Shown here in pieces: positions 15,556-24,441 of a stretch of 49,059 nt of DNA. The stretch is taken from assembly GCF_002160755.1 (NCBI RefSeq), contig NZ_NFLE01000031.1:1-49059 (forward strand), given 5' to 3'. The notes beneath the pieces were generated by a model. That model made no database searches. It was not told where the DNA came from and saw only the letters and a list, made by a program, of their open reading frames with translations. The number at the start of each line of letters is the position of its first letter. Within the stretch, counting starts at the first letter, position 1. Made by a program: the position numbers and the translations under genes. Source of the stretch: Lachnoclostridium sp. An14. GTDB lineage: Bacteria; Bacillota; Clostridia; Lachnospirales; Lachnospiraceae.

Positions 15556-18500
15556 CTACCGAATCTGCTCCAAAATCTTCGGATCCCGGATCTTCCAGTC
15601 CTCGGCAAACATCAGCACCTTGGACAGGATTTCCGCCGTCTTGGGATCGTCATCTAAGAACGGTAAAAACATCCGTCCCCGCTGCTGAGAGTGGACGGGA
15701 ACCACAAAGAGCATGGCATTTCCCGTCTGATGGACCACACCGCTTCCCAGATGGACCGTATACCTTCCAAGCCGTCCTTCGATGTAGGCGTGGCTGTTTT
15801 CCAGTCGGACGTTCTCCAGGCCAAAAAGCTCCAGGGTGCAGGCCACAATCGCCCGCCGCATCTCCACAGTGGAATGGCTGGTCTCCGGATCCACGCCTCC
15901 CGCGTGGGCCACGCTCACTGCCAGATCCACATCCCGCATCACCTCGCTGTAAATGATGTCCGGCACGTCCCCGATCTTTATGGGCCGGAATGTTTTCCGA
16001 TCGCCGAAGGCCACGTATTCCAGGGTGGGAGCCTCGATGTCGCTGGGGGAAAACCAGTCCGCCATGGCGTAAATCCGCGCCACAATATTTTCCTTATAGT
16101 ACACCTTTTGCAGGCCGTCCTCGTAATCTGCCACCCAGCGGCGGTTTCTCAGAACTCCCACCGTCTTTCGCGGCTGGATCTGGTTCCCGGCAAACATCCG
16201 GGACTCCCCTTTCTCCGTCTCCTCCTTCAGTTTCACGTACAGCTCCCGGAACACCTGCTTAAAGGGTTGGGAAATCTGCCGCTCAAACAGGCATTTCTGG
16301 AATTCATGCCAGCAGCCTGCCGCGTAGAGGTCGTAAGGATGGACCAGAATCAGCGGGGAAGTTTCCTCCAGGGCGGTGACAGTGCCCACGGCGTCCACCA
16401 GGTTTTTGCCCTCAAAAAAGCCCATGGCCACAGGCCGGCTCTCCCCCGCCGTCCCTGCTCCGTCCAGACCTTCCATCAGGCCAAATACCAGGGATTCCAG
16501 GATGGGGCGCACCACCGGGCTTTCCATCAGCTCCCGGATCTCCCAGGCCTCAAAGACCGTCCGGTCCTCCATGGCCTGCTCCATCATCAGCCGGGTGCGG
16601 CTGTACTGCTCCTTCAGCCCTTTTACCGCCGCCTGATAGTCTACCGCCCGCTGGTCTTTCTTCCACTTGGAAGGCAGGGATTTTAAGGGCTTTCCTGACT
16701 TTTCGCAGACCAGGGCGGCCTTTCCCGTCCCGTCCACCTCTGCCCGGATCCTGGTCTCCGGATCCAGCTCCAGCCAGTCAAAATATTTCCCTGCCTCTTT
16801 GGAAAGCCTGGTCTCCATCCGCAGGGTCAGGCGGGAGGGATCGGAAAATCCAGCCTTTACGCTTAAGTTTCTAAGCGCCAGGTCAGCGGCCCTTCCCTCG
16901 CTGGCCCGCCGCTGCGCCCCAAACTTCCGGCTCTCCTTCCGGAAGGCCTCAATAAATTGATAGCGCTCCAAAAGCTCGTGTTCCCTGGCCTCCCGCTCTT
17001 TAGGCAAAGGCAGAAGTCCCAGGCTCATGAGCAGGTCCCGGTTCCGTTTCTCCCGGATGGTCTCCTTTAAGGCTTTCTCCTCCACCTTTCCCAGGGCCGC
17101 GTCGGCGTATTTCCTGGCGCGGGTGTGGGCCGTGCCGGAGGAGGAGTATTTGGCCGCGTCGTAGAGCAGCTTGAACTGTTTCTCCCCCAGGGCGCCGTAG
17201 GCCTCAAAAAACCAGTTAACGTCAAAGGCGCCCCCTTGCAGCTCCTCCGGGGACAGAGGGGTGTACTTTGCCACCATGGAGGTGACGAAATCGTCCATAT
17301 GCTCACTGGTGTGGGCCATGAAATAGTAGCAGCCGCTCTTTAAACCCGGCATTTTCAGATATTCTTCCAGCAGGGCAATCCACTGAGGCGCGTACATGGC
17401 CAGCTCCACCAGCCGTTTTTTGTCAATGTCCTTTCCCTTCAGGGCCTTTTTTAAATCCTCCGGGCCCTCTCCCGGCGCCGGCTGGCTCACTTTTAGGATG
17501 TGGCTGAGTACCGTTCTCCTGTCCACACTTCTGGAATACCGGTAGTCATATCCCCGCAGCAGCACGTCCTGGCCCATGGCCGTCAGCACCTGGATCATGG
17601 CCGGAATGCCATAAACCACCCGAATTTCCGTCACATAGTCGGAAAAGGGCGTGGGGCTCTCCCCCCGTCTTAACTCCACCTGCAAAAAGGTGGGAACCAG
17701 CAGGCGGTACAGCCTGTGGGCCAGCTCCATCTCCGGGGTGTTGTCCTCCTCCCGGTCAAACCGGAATTTCCCGTCCACCGGCTGGGCCGCGTCCACTCCA
17801 AAAAACTCCCGCACCGCCCGCACATTGACCTGGCGGAAGGACAGGCTCCCTTTCTGTTCCACGCTGCTCACCGCGCCTATCACTGTACCCATAAATCCGT
17901 ACCGGAACACCGCCTTTAAAAACAGATCCAGATCCCACAGGCCTTCCGTGACGCAGCGGACCAGATCCCGGACGGTCACATAGCCCACCAGCCGGATTTC
18001 TTTCTCCTTCCCCTTCCGCTCCAGGTACAGCTCATCCAAACCAATCCGGAGGGCAAAGGACGGTTTCCAGTCCGCCCCGGTGCCGGACAGCCACTGGCAC
18101 AGCTCCCCAAAGAGAGGCAGGCCGGTCACCCTGGCCGTCACCTCCACATCCCCGTTCCACCGTTTTTCCTTCACGGTGTAGTACCGTTCATCCGCCGGCA
18201 GCTCTTTTAACATCGCCAGCAGCCCGGCCGTGCCACGCACCCCCCAGCTCACGCGGCATTCGTTAGGAACGTACTGCAAAAACAGGATCTCCACCACCCG
18301 GAACACCTGGGGAGAAAAGGACAATCCTTCCACTTTCTCCCGGAAGGGAGGCCGTTTCAAAAGCCCGGAGCCAAACACCCGCTTGTAAAGCGGTTCAAAC
18401 TGCCGGTACAAATCCCATTTCAGCCGGCAGCACCGGTAGAGGTACAGCTCGGCCATACGGTCCGGTGTGCCGATCTCCCGCTCATAAAACCCGGCCCACA

Positions 18501-20715
18501 GCTCTCTAAAGGGGTATTTGTCTAAAGGCTCCACTTTTTCGTTCGGGGTGACGAAACGGATGCGCTCCAGTTTCGCTCCCAGGGTGGTTTCATCCCCCCA
18601 CGCCAGCTTATATTCCAGATCCTGATGGTCGGAAATCAGCCGGTCCAGGGCCTTTAAAACGCGGATGCACTGAGCATCCCCCCAGGAAAACAGCCGCGAT
18701 GCCTCCTTTTTATCCACCGTCACCTCCGGGATCTTCCAGGGGGTTTCCGGATCATAGAGGCCATATCCCGGTTTCTGCAAAATGTCCTGGGCCTGGCTGT
18801 CCTTTCCGGTCAGCTCCTCCAAAAGCACCTGCTCCTGCCCCGTGGGATGTTCCAGAATGGCCAGCACCGGCAGCATTTCCTGAAAGCCTTCAGGATCCCG
18901 TTTCTTTACCCGGAGGGCCAGCTCCAGAGCGCCCATGTGGCACTCCTGGGATTTGGACGCCAACAGGCGTCGGGCGCTGCCGCAGAGCTCTCTCGTCCTC
19001 TGTTTTTCCAAAAGGGCCAGGGTTTCCGGCCGCCCCGTCTTGTATTTCAGGTTTTTCTCAATCTCCCGGAAATCCTCCTCCCCAGGCCCCATATCCTCGA
19101 TCAGCGCCTTTGCCGTCAGAACCGCGTCCTGATCGGGATTGTGAAGAAGGCCAAAGAGCACCTGTTTCACAGCCGCGGATTTCGGCCGGTACAGCAGGAT
19201 CCTGGCTGCCCAGGAACGGGGAAGGCCGCTGTACTCTCCCTGTCCCACCACAGGCACCCACTGGGCCGCCTCCTCCAACATCTTCTCATCTCCCAGCATA
19301 AACGCCATCAGACACAGCCGCCCGGCTAACTGGGAGCGGGTCATGGTCACCTGATGCCAGGGGAAAATGCAGGGGGACAGACAGAGGCCCTTCTGGGGAA
19401 GGCGCTCCAGAAATCCCTTTAAAATGCGGTAAATCTCCTCCGCCTCCTCCCGGCTGTCAAAATACTGCTCCAGAGGCAGAGAGACCGGTTTCCGCACCGG
19501 GAAATCTGCCCGGAACCAACGGAAGTTTGGGTCCCTCTCTTTCAGCAGGATCGCCACTCCCATCTCCCGCAGATCGGAGAGAAACCCCGGCAGGAAACAG
19601 GCCGCCAGTTCCAGATCCTCCGGATTCCTTAAAAGCACCTCTTTTGCCGCCTTCATCCGCAGCCTGGAATCCTGGAGGGAACGGTTAAAATAAGACGCGG
19701 TCATCTTCTGGTGCCGGTTCCCCTTTCGTGCCAGCTCCAGCTCCGCTTCCACCGCCTCCCCGGCGTCGTAAAAGCCCTTGGCCCAGAGGGCGCAGCTGAT
19801 GGCCACGGAATCGTTGGAGGCCAGCTGCTCCTCACAGAAATCCGGCTCCCGCAGGCACCGTCCCATGAGGTTCACCAGCTTTTCCGTGATCCGGTCCACG
19901 CTGTTTTCATCAAAAATCCCGATCCAGGTGCTCACTGCCCGTTTCACCGACGAATAGCGCACCAGATTGTTTTCCTCAATCACCTGAAACAGGTGAAGAA
20001 AGGCCTCCGGCCGCCCGGCGTCCATGGTCTCGCACACCGCCTGCCTGGCCCCTTCCTGGAGTCTGGCCGCCAGCAGAAATTTCCCCAGCAGCTCATAGAG
20101 CTCCCGGCTCTGGCTCATCACAATGCCGCGGATCAGCTCGTAGCTGATCATGGCGGTGTTTCCCTCCCCCAGGAGGATGTCTTTCACCGCCTGGATGGTG
20201 GCCTCCTTTCCCCGGTCGATCTGGGCGGCCAGGATCTCCGAGTACCTCCACCGGACCGTCCTGGCGTGGTCGTAGAGTTCCGCCTCCGCCTTCCCGGTGA
20301 GAATCTCGTCCAGCCCGCAGCCGTAAAACTGCAGCCTGGAATAGCCCCACAGCAGGGCCACGCTGGCTCTGGCAAAGGGGGCGTAGCTTTTCCCTCTCAC
20401 ACTTCTCCGGTACCACCCGGCGGTCATCTGATACTGGTTCATCTGGTCTAAGGCGTAGTAAAATTCTTCCTCATACTCCCCGGTGCATAAGGTCACCAGC
20501 TTGTCTAACCTCGTTTTGTAAAACCAGCTTAAGCTCTGGTTTTCCCGCTCCACCGTCTCTGCCATCCACTGACAGGATTCCCGCGGGATGGAATACTCAT
20601 CCCGACAGGGCAGGAGTTTTCGCTGGTTTTCCTCCAGCCCCGCCCCCAGACGCCGGAAATGCTCCAGCCACTGGTCCGTCATTTTTTTTCTGGTTTCGTA
20701 TGTAAATCCCTCCAT
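15556..20715 (-). CDS. Giant DUF4132 (MolR-like) protein, 1719 residues
   Basis: The longest gene in the window. Its last 400 residues carry a DUF4132 domain (WEIRELMESPVVRPILESLV, LEYVAFGDRKTFRPI, FSEVMRDVD-like region). The upstream 1200 residues are mostly helical and repetitive, in the style of DUF5724/armadillo-type repeats. There are no membrane segments or signal peptide. DUF4132 is shared with MolR-like proteins, and in other genomes often occurs with AAA, vWA or WGR partners in gene neighbourhoods suspected of roles in biological conflict. Here it has none of those partners but a small protein upstream (20740-21156) and a TPR-DUF4253 protein downstream. ATG at 20715 follows AAAGGAGAACCT. 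Function unknown. Confidence 0.75.
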   Translation of the reverse strand: MEGFTYETRKKMTDQWLEHFRRLGAGLEENQRKLLPCRDEYSIPRESCQWMAETVERENQSLSWFYKTRLDKLVTLCTGEYEEEFYYALDQMNQYQMTAGWYRRSVRGKSYAPFARASVALLWGYSRLQFYGCGLDEILTGKAEAELYDHARTVRWRYSEILAAQIDRGKEATIQAVKDILLGEGNTAMISYELIRGIVMSQSRELYELLGKFLLAARLQEGARQAVCETMDAGRPEAFLHLFQVIEENNLVRYSSVKRAVSTWIGIFDENSVDRITEKLVNLMGRCLREPDFCEEQLASNDSVAISCALWAKGFYDAGEAVEAELELARKGNRHQKMTASYFNRSLQDSRLRMKAAKEVLLRNPEDLELAACFLPGFLSDLREMGVAILLKERDPNFRWFRADFPVRKPVSLPLEQYFDSREEAEEIYRILKGFLERLPQKGLCLSPCIFPWHQVTMTRSQLAGRLCLMAFMLGDEKMLEEAAQWVPVVGQGEYSGLPRSWAARILLYRPKSAAVKQVLFGLLHNPDQDAVLTAKALIEDMGPGEEDFREIEKNLKYKTGRPETLALLEKQRTRELCGSARRLLASKSQECHMGALELALRVKKRDPEGFQEMLPVLAILEHPTGQEQVLLEELTGKDSQAQDILQKPGYGLYDPETPWKIPEVTVDKKEASRLFSWGDAQCIRVLKALDRLISDHQDLEYKLAWGDETTLGAKLERIRFVTPNEKVEPLDKYPFRELWAGFYEREIGTPDRMAELYLYRCCRLKWDLYRQFEPLYKRVFGSGLLKRPPFREKVEGLSFSPQVFRVVEILFLQYVPNECRVSWGVRGTAGLLAMLKELPADERYYTVKEKRWNGDVEVTARVTGLPLFGELCQWLSGTGADWKPSFALRIGLDELYLERKGKEKEIRLVGYVTVRDLVRCVTEGLWDLDLFLKAVFRYGFMGTVIGAVSSVEQKGSLSFRQVNVRAVREFFGVDAAQPVDGKFRFDREEDNTPEMELAHRLYRLLVPTFLQVELRRGESPTPFSDYVTEIRVVYGIPAMIQVLTAMGQDVLLRGYDYRYSRSVDRRTVLSHILKVSQPAPGEGPEDLKKALKGKDIDKKRLVELAMYAPQWIALLEEYLKMPGLKSGCYYFMAHTSEHMDDFVTSMVAKYTPLSPEELQGGAFDVNWFFEAYGALGEKQFKLLYDAAKYSSSGTAHTRARKYADAALGKVEEKALKETIREKRNRDLLMSLGLLPLPKEREAREHELLERYQFIEAFRKESRKFGAQRRASEGRAADLALRNLSVKAGFSDPSRLTLRMETRLSKEAGKYFDWLELDPETRIRAEVDGTGKAALVCEKSGKPLKSLPSKWKKDQRAVDYQAAVKGLKEQYSRTRLMMEQAMEDRTVFEAWEIRELMESPVVRPILESLVFGLMEGLDGAGTAGESRPVAMGFFEGKNLVDAVGTVTALEETSPLILVHPYDLYAAGCWHEFQKCLFERQISQPFKQVFRELYVKLKEETEKGESRMFAGNQIQPRKTVGVLRNRRWVADYEDGLQKVYYKENIVARIYAMADWFSPSDIEAPTLEYVAFGDRKTFRPIKIGDVPDIIYSEVMRDVDLAVSVAHAGGVDPETSHSTVEMRRAIVACTLELFGLENVRLENSHAYIEGRLGRYTVHLGSGVVHQTGNAMLFVVPVHSQQRGRMFLPFLDDDPKTAEILSKVLMFAEDWKIRDPKILEQIR

Positions 20716-20739
20716 AGGTTCTCCTTTCCTCCCTGTTTC

Positions 20740-21156
20740 CTACCAGCCGGACAGCATGGCCAGGCGGACCAGGGTAAACACTGGCTCCTCCTCCCAGGGG
20801 ATCTGGCTGTCTAAATCCTTCAGTTCCGTCTTTCCCGCGAAAATGTGGTAGAGGCCGTCCTCAAAGCACTGGATGGCGTTCTCCACCGCCCGGCTTTCGT
20901 CGGCGTCCTCCCCGCCGTGAAGGCCGAAGGAAACCTTGCCGGCCTGAGCCTTTTCCCCGATCTCCTCCTTCGTCAGCCAGCCTAAAAGCTGGCCGGCGTC
21001 CTTTCTGGCGTTATAGTCCCTCACCTGCTGGCGCACCAGGGACTCAATCAGCTGGCCCGCCGTCTCCGGCCGCTCCGGAAGGGAAATCGCCTCCGGGGCG
21101 ATCTCTCCTCCCCGTCCCCTTCCAGGCCGTTTCTTCTGTACATATATGGTATACAC
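20740..21156 (-). CDS. Small partner protein of the DUF4132 operon, 138 residues
   Basis: I do not recognise this protein. It begins at GTG (21156), preceded by GGAGG six bases upstream, and ends 24 bp before the DUF4132 start, so the two genes are almost certainly co-transcribed. It is acidic and mostly helical, with a DYNARKDAGQLLGWLTKEEI stretch and a C-terminal ETVFTL-like region (PVFTLVRLAMLSGW). There is no membrane segment. It may be an adaptor for the giant protein. The gene follows the acetyltransferase at 21209 by 52 bp on the same strand, so transcription may read through from there. Confidence 0.65.
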   Translation of the reverse strand: MYTIYVQKKRPGRGRGGEIAPEAISLPERPETAGQLIESLVRQQVRDYNARKDAGQLLGWLTKEEIGEKAQAGKVSFGLHGGEDADESRAVENAIQCFEDGLYHIFAGKTELKDLDSQIPWEEEPVFTLVRLAMLSGW

Positions 21157-21208
21157 TGCCCTCCTCCTCTCTCTGTCTGAGCCAAAAGGTCCGCGCCCGG
21201 CGCGGCCC

Positions 21209-21628
21209 TTACTCCCACTTCATAAACAGATCCGGTTCTCCCGTCCCCTCGTCCAGCCCTTCCTCCACCGTGACAAAGCCCTCCCGCTCATAAAAGCGGA
21301 TGGCCCGTGGATTTTTCCGGTATACATTCAGGCTTAAGGGGCGTTTCCTCTCTTTTACAAAATCCAGCAGACCTTTCCCAATCCCTCTGGACCGGGCGTC
21401 TCCGGCGACAAAAATCCCTTCGATGTGATAGCCGTTTAACCCCACAAATCCCAGGACGCGGCCCTTTTCCTCCCAAACGTACACCTCCGCCTGCAGGAGC
21501 ATTTCCTTTACGGCCTCATAGTGTTCCCTCCAGTAGCTGACAGGGATAAAGCTGTGAGCCTCCGTATTGGCCGCCAGCCAAAGGTCCGCGGCCTGGCTGG
21601 CGTCTGTATTTTCCATTGCTCGGATCAT
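21209..21628 (-). CDS. GNAT-family N-acetyltransferase
   Basis: A single-domain GNAT of about 140 residues from the preferred start. Motif A is seen as IEGIFVAGDARSRGIGKGLL (acetyl-CoA pyrophosphate loop R/Q-x-x-G-x-G/A), and motif B as YRKNPRAIRFYEREGF. It is of the YjaB/YhhY type, with an unknown acceptor amine. I chose ATG at 21628, because an upstream in-frame ATG at 21754 would read through the terminator hairpin at 21684-21726 and add 42 residues without homology. A GAGAGGA site lies about 12 bases before 21628. It is followed by the DUF4132 operon on the same strand. Confidence 0.8.
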   Translation of the reverse strand: MIRAMENTDASQAADLWLAANTEAHSFIPVSYWREHYEAVKEMLLQAEVYVWEEKGRVLGFVGLNGYHIEGIFVAGDARSRGIGKGLLDFVKERKRPLSLNVYRKNPRAIRFYEREGFVTVEEGLDEGTGEPDLFMKWE

Positions 21629-21678
21629 CGTTTTTTGATTCCTCTCTTTTATCTGATCTCTGTCCGGCAAACCCGTGT

Positions 21679-21883
21679 AAAAACGCCCTGCGCAGGCCTG
21701 CCAGCGGGACAGACCTGCGCAGGGCGCGGAGATGCTGCCCGTTTTATTCTTCATTGCAAGAGTACAGTTATGCCTGCTTCCATGATGTCACTTCTGCTGC
21801 CATCCCGGCTGCCGCCTGGATGGGCTTTTATTATGATACCATTTTATCAAATATGGGGCCGTGCAAGCACGATCCATATTTTT
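21679..21883 (-). ncRNA. Candidate structured small RNA or attenuating leader upstream of the GNAT gene
   Basis: An extended -10 promoter (TGG then a perfect TATAAT at 21890-21895 on the minus strand) should start a transcript near 21883. That transcript runs about 200 nt to a very strong terminator at 21684-21726. It folds into at least four stems: AAATATGG with CCATATTT (21849-21881, containing CGTGC with GCACG), TGATA with TATCA, GCCCATCC with GGATGGC, and the terminator. No ORF with a ribosome site is inside. It could be an independent small RNA, or a riboswitch-like leader whose terminator sets expression of the GNAT gene 50 bp on. I do not match it to a known RNA class. Confidence 0.45.
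21684..21726 (-). terminator. Strong rho-independent terminator ending the candidate small RNA
   Basis: A perfect 13-bp stem (CGCCCTGCGCAGG, arms 21684-21696 and 21714-21726) is followed on the minus strand by TTTTT (21679-21683). Confidence 0.8.
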
Positions 21884-22045
21884 CTCGTTATTATACCACA
21901 TCTAATCCATTCATGAAAGGAATTCCTGATAAGGAAGATCAAGAACATACCATCCGCTGGAATAAGAAGGAATACCAGCCCGGCAAAAAACCACCGCTGC
22001 CATGGTGAAGGAACCTTTTTGCCTCGCAGGCCGTCCCTCCGGAAA

Positions 22046-22111
22046 TAAAAACGCTCTAAGCAACCCTTCGCAAACCATGACAACCACCACGATTCAAAAG
22101 TCACTTAGAGC
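22046..22111 (-). terminator. Terminator after the DUF3788 gene
   Basis: An 8-bp outer stem GCTCTAAG/CTTAGAGC (22053-22060 and 22104-22111) encloses a shorter TGAC/GTCA pair and is followed on the minus strand by GTTTTTATTT. It lies 60 bp after the DUF3788 stop codon. The long loop lowers confidence. Confidence 0.55.
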
Positions 22112-22171
22112 ATATATCTCCGTCCACAGCGCCTCTGCTGACCCTCTCCGCCCTCTGTACCACGAAAAATT

Positions 22172-22621
22172 TTACCTGTTTCTTTCCATCAAAACTTCAC
22201 TTCCTCCTTTCTTTTTGCCAGGTTTTCTTTTAATGGCCAGCAATTTTATAAAATCGGGAAACATAGACGTATCCACCGGCTCAAACATCACCCATTTCCC
22301 ATCACGGTAGGTTTTCGCCTCATCATAGATAGCCTGGACCTGTTTTGAATATAGATTTCGCTCTATCTCAAACTTCGCCCTCTCATCCTTCCCAAAAATG
22401 ATCATAAAACCCACGCCGTGATCCTTGGCATACAAGGCACAGAGGGTTTTTCCGCCCCGGCGGTACTTGTACTCGTAAGTCCACGCTTTGCCTCCCCTGC
22501 TCCACACCCGTTCCATCTCATACCTTTCATCAATGAACGCGCACAGCCCGCTCCAGACATCATACAGCGGCGCGCCCACCAAAGCCTCCATTTCCTCCGC
22601 AGTTGGTATATGATCCAGCAT
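22172..22621 (-). CDS. DUF3788 domain protein
   Basis: A 149-residue soluble protein that fits the DUF3788 family in length and pattern: an N-terminal LVGAPLYDVWSGLCAFID helix, the WTYEYKYRRGGKTLCALY strands, and a C-terminal DIKKLL-like segment (FPDFIKLLAIKRKPG). The function of the family is unknown; such proteins are small, often in genes acquired singly. It starts 24 bp after the stop of the GyrI-like gene (transcribed before it) and likely shares its transcript. The C-terminus is lysine-rich. Confidence 0.8.
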   Translation of the reverse strand: MLDHIPTAEEMEALVGAPLYDVWSGLCAFIDERYEMERVWSRGGKAWTYEYKYRRGGKTLCALYAKDHGVGFMIIFGKDERAKFEIERNLYSKQVQAIYDEAKTYRDGKWVMFEPVDTSMFPDFIKLLAIKRKPGKKKGGSEVLMERNR

Positions 22622-22644
22622 CGCAGTCCCTCCTCCATTCCTGT

Positions 22645-23310
22645 TTATCCCCGAAAAACGGTATTTTCCTCAAAGCCGCCGCGTAGAGATTCCTTCACCT
22701 TATACCTCAAAATCGTTTTGAGATTATCCGGCTTTGTCCTTGCCGCGCTGTTTAAATAGATTTCTCTGTGACAGTCCGACACGCGCTCCCACCCATTTTC
22801 CTTCGCGAATTGATCCATTTTGGCAAACGAATCCGGTTCGCTGTCATAGGAACCCAGATGCAGCATTTCAATGCAGGTTCCGCCCTGAAGGCATCGGAAA
22901 CCAATCTCCTCATACAGAGGGTTGGGAGCCTTGACCTTTACCCGCTCCAGGGCGGCCTTTACCATTTCCTCCGTGACGAAATCCGGCTGCCGGATCATAA
23001 TAGTATAATCCAGATTTTCCTTTACAAGTCCCTTGCCGTCCCCATTTTGCCTCCAGACTCCCTCCAGGGGATAGACGGCATAATCCTGGATTTCCCCCGG
23101 CGTTTCCTCCTGGAGAGCGGCAGTTTTCACATTCATTTTAATGGCGTAGGCCAATGAAAACAGAGCCGACACCCTGTCAGAAAAATCCGGATGATTGGGA
23201 TTTCCCACCCCTTTCACCATAATAAACTTCTGCCCGGGCACATGGATCAGCGCAGGCCGCGTTTTCGCCCCGTACAAAGCCTTTTCCTGTTTTCTCCATT
23301 CCAGTTTCAT
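22645..23310 (-). CDS. GyrI-like small-molecule-binding protein
   Basis: A 221-residue protein of the GyrI-like/SOUL-related group without a DNA-binding domain (COG4832-type). It contains the typical FIMVKGVGNPNHPDFSDRV opening strand, YAVYPLEGVWR and the CIEMLHLGSYDSEP motif, in which the family has a conserved glutamate for ligand binding. Some members hydrolyse or bind cytotoxic small molecules, but none can be assigned here. I chose ATG at 23310, with GGAGG 8 bp upstream, instead of the longer frame from 23346. It is followed by DUF3788. A 25-bp palindrome at 23346-23370 probably controls it. Confidence 0.8.
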   Translation of the reverse strand: MKLEWRKQEKALYGAKTRPALIHVPGQKFIMVKGVGNPNHPDFSDRVSALFSLAYAIKMNVKTAALQEETPGEIQDYAVYPLEGVWRQNGDGKGLVKENLDYTIMIRQPDFVTEEMVKAALERVKVKAPNPLYEEIGFRCLQGGTCIEMLHLGSYDSEPDSFAKMDQFAKENGWERVSDCHREIYLNSAARTKPDNLKTILRYKVKESLRGGFEENTVFRG

Positions 23311-23345
23311 AATCGGCACCTCCTTGCGCGCAAGTGTACCAAACA

Positions 23346-23370
23346 TAACTTGACATCCTATGTCAGGTTA
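23346..23370. promoter_or_regulatory. Palindromic operator upstream of the GyrI-like gene
   Basis: Two 11-bp arms, TAACTTGACAT (23346-23356) and ATGTCAGGTTA (23360-23370), match at ten of eleven positions around CCT. It lies 36 bp upstream of the GyrI-like start and 59 bp from the end of the LysR gene. No repressor gene for it is visible; the TGACAT core does not fit the T-N11-A LysR pattern well. Confidence 0.55.
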
Positions 23371-23417
23371 TATAATTTTCTCACCGTTTACCCTCTCTCG
23401 AGCCAGAGTCCCATTTG

Positions 23418-24287
23418 TCACGGCAGCTCCTCCAGGTGGGCGAACAGAAATTCAATAAAATATTTACTGGCCAGGGGCAGGGCGTTTTTCTCCTTCGCCA
23501 CCAGCCCCAGCTTTCTGGTGATGGCCGGCTGGATGGGGCGGATCGCCACCTGATAAGCCATTTTCCGCAGAACCAGCTCCGGCAGAATGCTCACCCCCAG
23601 GCCCGTTTCCACCATGGAAAGGATGGAATAATCGTCATGCACCCGCATACGCACCCTGGGCTCCAGCCCTATCTGATGAAAGGCCTCCAAAGGCTTGCTC
23701 AAATTTCCCTCCTCTATGACCAGAAACGGTTCCGCCGCCAGTTCCTCCAACGTAACGTAAGGAGCAGCGGCCAGAGGATGGGAAACCGGCAGCACCGCCC
23801 GGTACTCCCCCTCCTTGATAAACCTGGCCTCCACCCCTGACAAAACGTCCAGATTGACAAAGCCAAAGTCCGTCTCCCCCGTCCTCACCCACTCCGGAAT
23901 GGAGGTATTGTCCCCCTGATGCAGGATAAATTCCACGTTGGGGTACTGCTCCTGAAACTTCAAAATCAGCCGGGGAAGCCAGTGGCAGGAAACGCTGGAA
24001 AGGGTGCCGATGCGGATCGTGCCCGTATCCAGCCCCCGGATCTCTCCGGCAATTTCCTGCATGGACTGATACTGGGCAACCATCTGCCGGATGGAGGGAA
24101 ACAGCCGCTCACCCTCCAGCGTCAGGCGCACTCCGTACCGGGAGCGGTACAGCAGCTTTATGGACAATTCCTTTTCCAGAGAGGTGATCATCTGGCTCAT
24201 GGCAGGCTGCGTATACCCTAGGACCTCCGCCGCCTTCGTAAAGCTGCCCAGCTCCACCACCTTTTGAAATGCGAGATACCTGTTCAT
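23418..24287 (-). CDS. LysR-family transcriptional regulator
   Basis: A 289-residue LysR protein. The helix-turn-helix lies at residues 1-60 (FTKAAEVLGYTQPAMSQMI), and the effector domain at about 88-285. It is divergent from a GNAT-racemase pair, separated by 154 bp, the classic LysR arrangement. It should therefore control those genes and itself. A palindrome, AGTATATACT (24350-24359), covers the -10 element of the divergent promoter. The effector may be the amino acid handled by the racemase; this is inference. The two LysR proteins of the window are not close relatives. Confidence 0.9.
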   Translation of the reverse strand: MNRYLAFQKVVELGSFTKAAEVLGYTQPAMSQMITSLEKELSIKLLYRSRYGVRLTLEGERLFPSIRQMVAQYQSMQEIAGEIRGLDTGTIRIGTLSSVSCHWLPRLILKFQEQYPNVEFILHQGDNTSIPEWVRTGETDFGFVNLDVLSGVEARFIKEGEYRAVLPVSHPLAAAPYVTLEELAAEPFLVIEEGNLSKPLEAFHQIGLEPRVRMRVHDDYSILSMVETGLGVSILPELVLRKMAYQVAIRPIQPAITRKLGLVAKEKNALPLASKYFIEFLFAHLEELP

Positions 24288-24330
24288 TTTTAAAATAACC
24301 TTTCTGCATATTCATATCATAAACATTTAT

Positions 24331-24359
24331 TTTACTTATATTTAAAGGTAGTATATACT
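24331..24359 (+). promoter_or_regulatory. Promoter of the GNAT-racemase pair
   Basis: TTTACT (24331-24336) and TATACT (24354-24359) are 17 bp apart. The palindrome AGTATATACT (24350-24359) overlaps the -10 element and may be the LysR contact site. Confidence 0.5.
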
Positions 24360-24441
24360 GAAACGAAAGAAAACACAAGACCGCTGCGGCTCCCACAGCC
24401 GTCACAGGCCGCAGACCGGAAAAGAAAGGGGACAAAACAAA

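Noticed and set aside
21847-22104. 85-codon minus-strand frame with hydrophobic segments
   Set aside because: Its GTG start lies inside the DUF3788 terminator hairpin without a ribosome site, and its 3' half contains the extended -10 promoter and first stem of the candidate small RNA. A genuine small membrane protein cannot be fully excluded.
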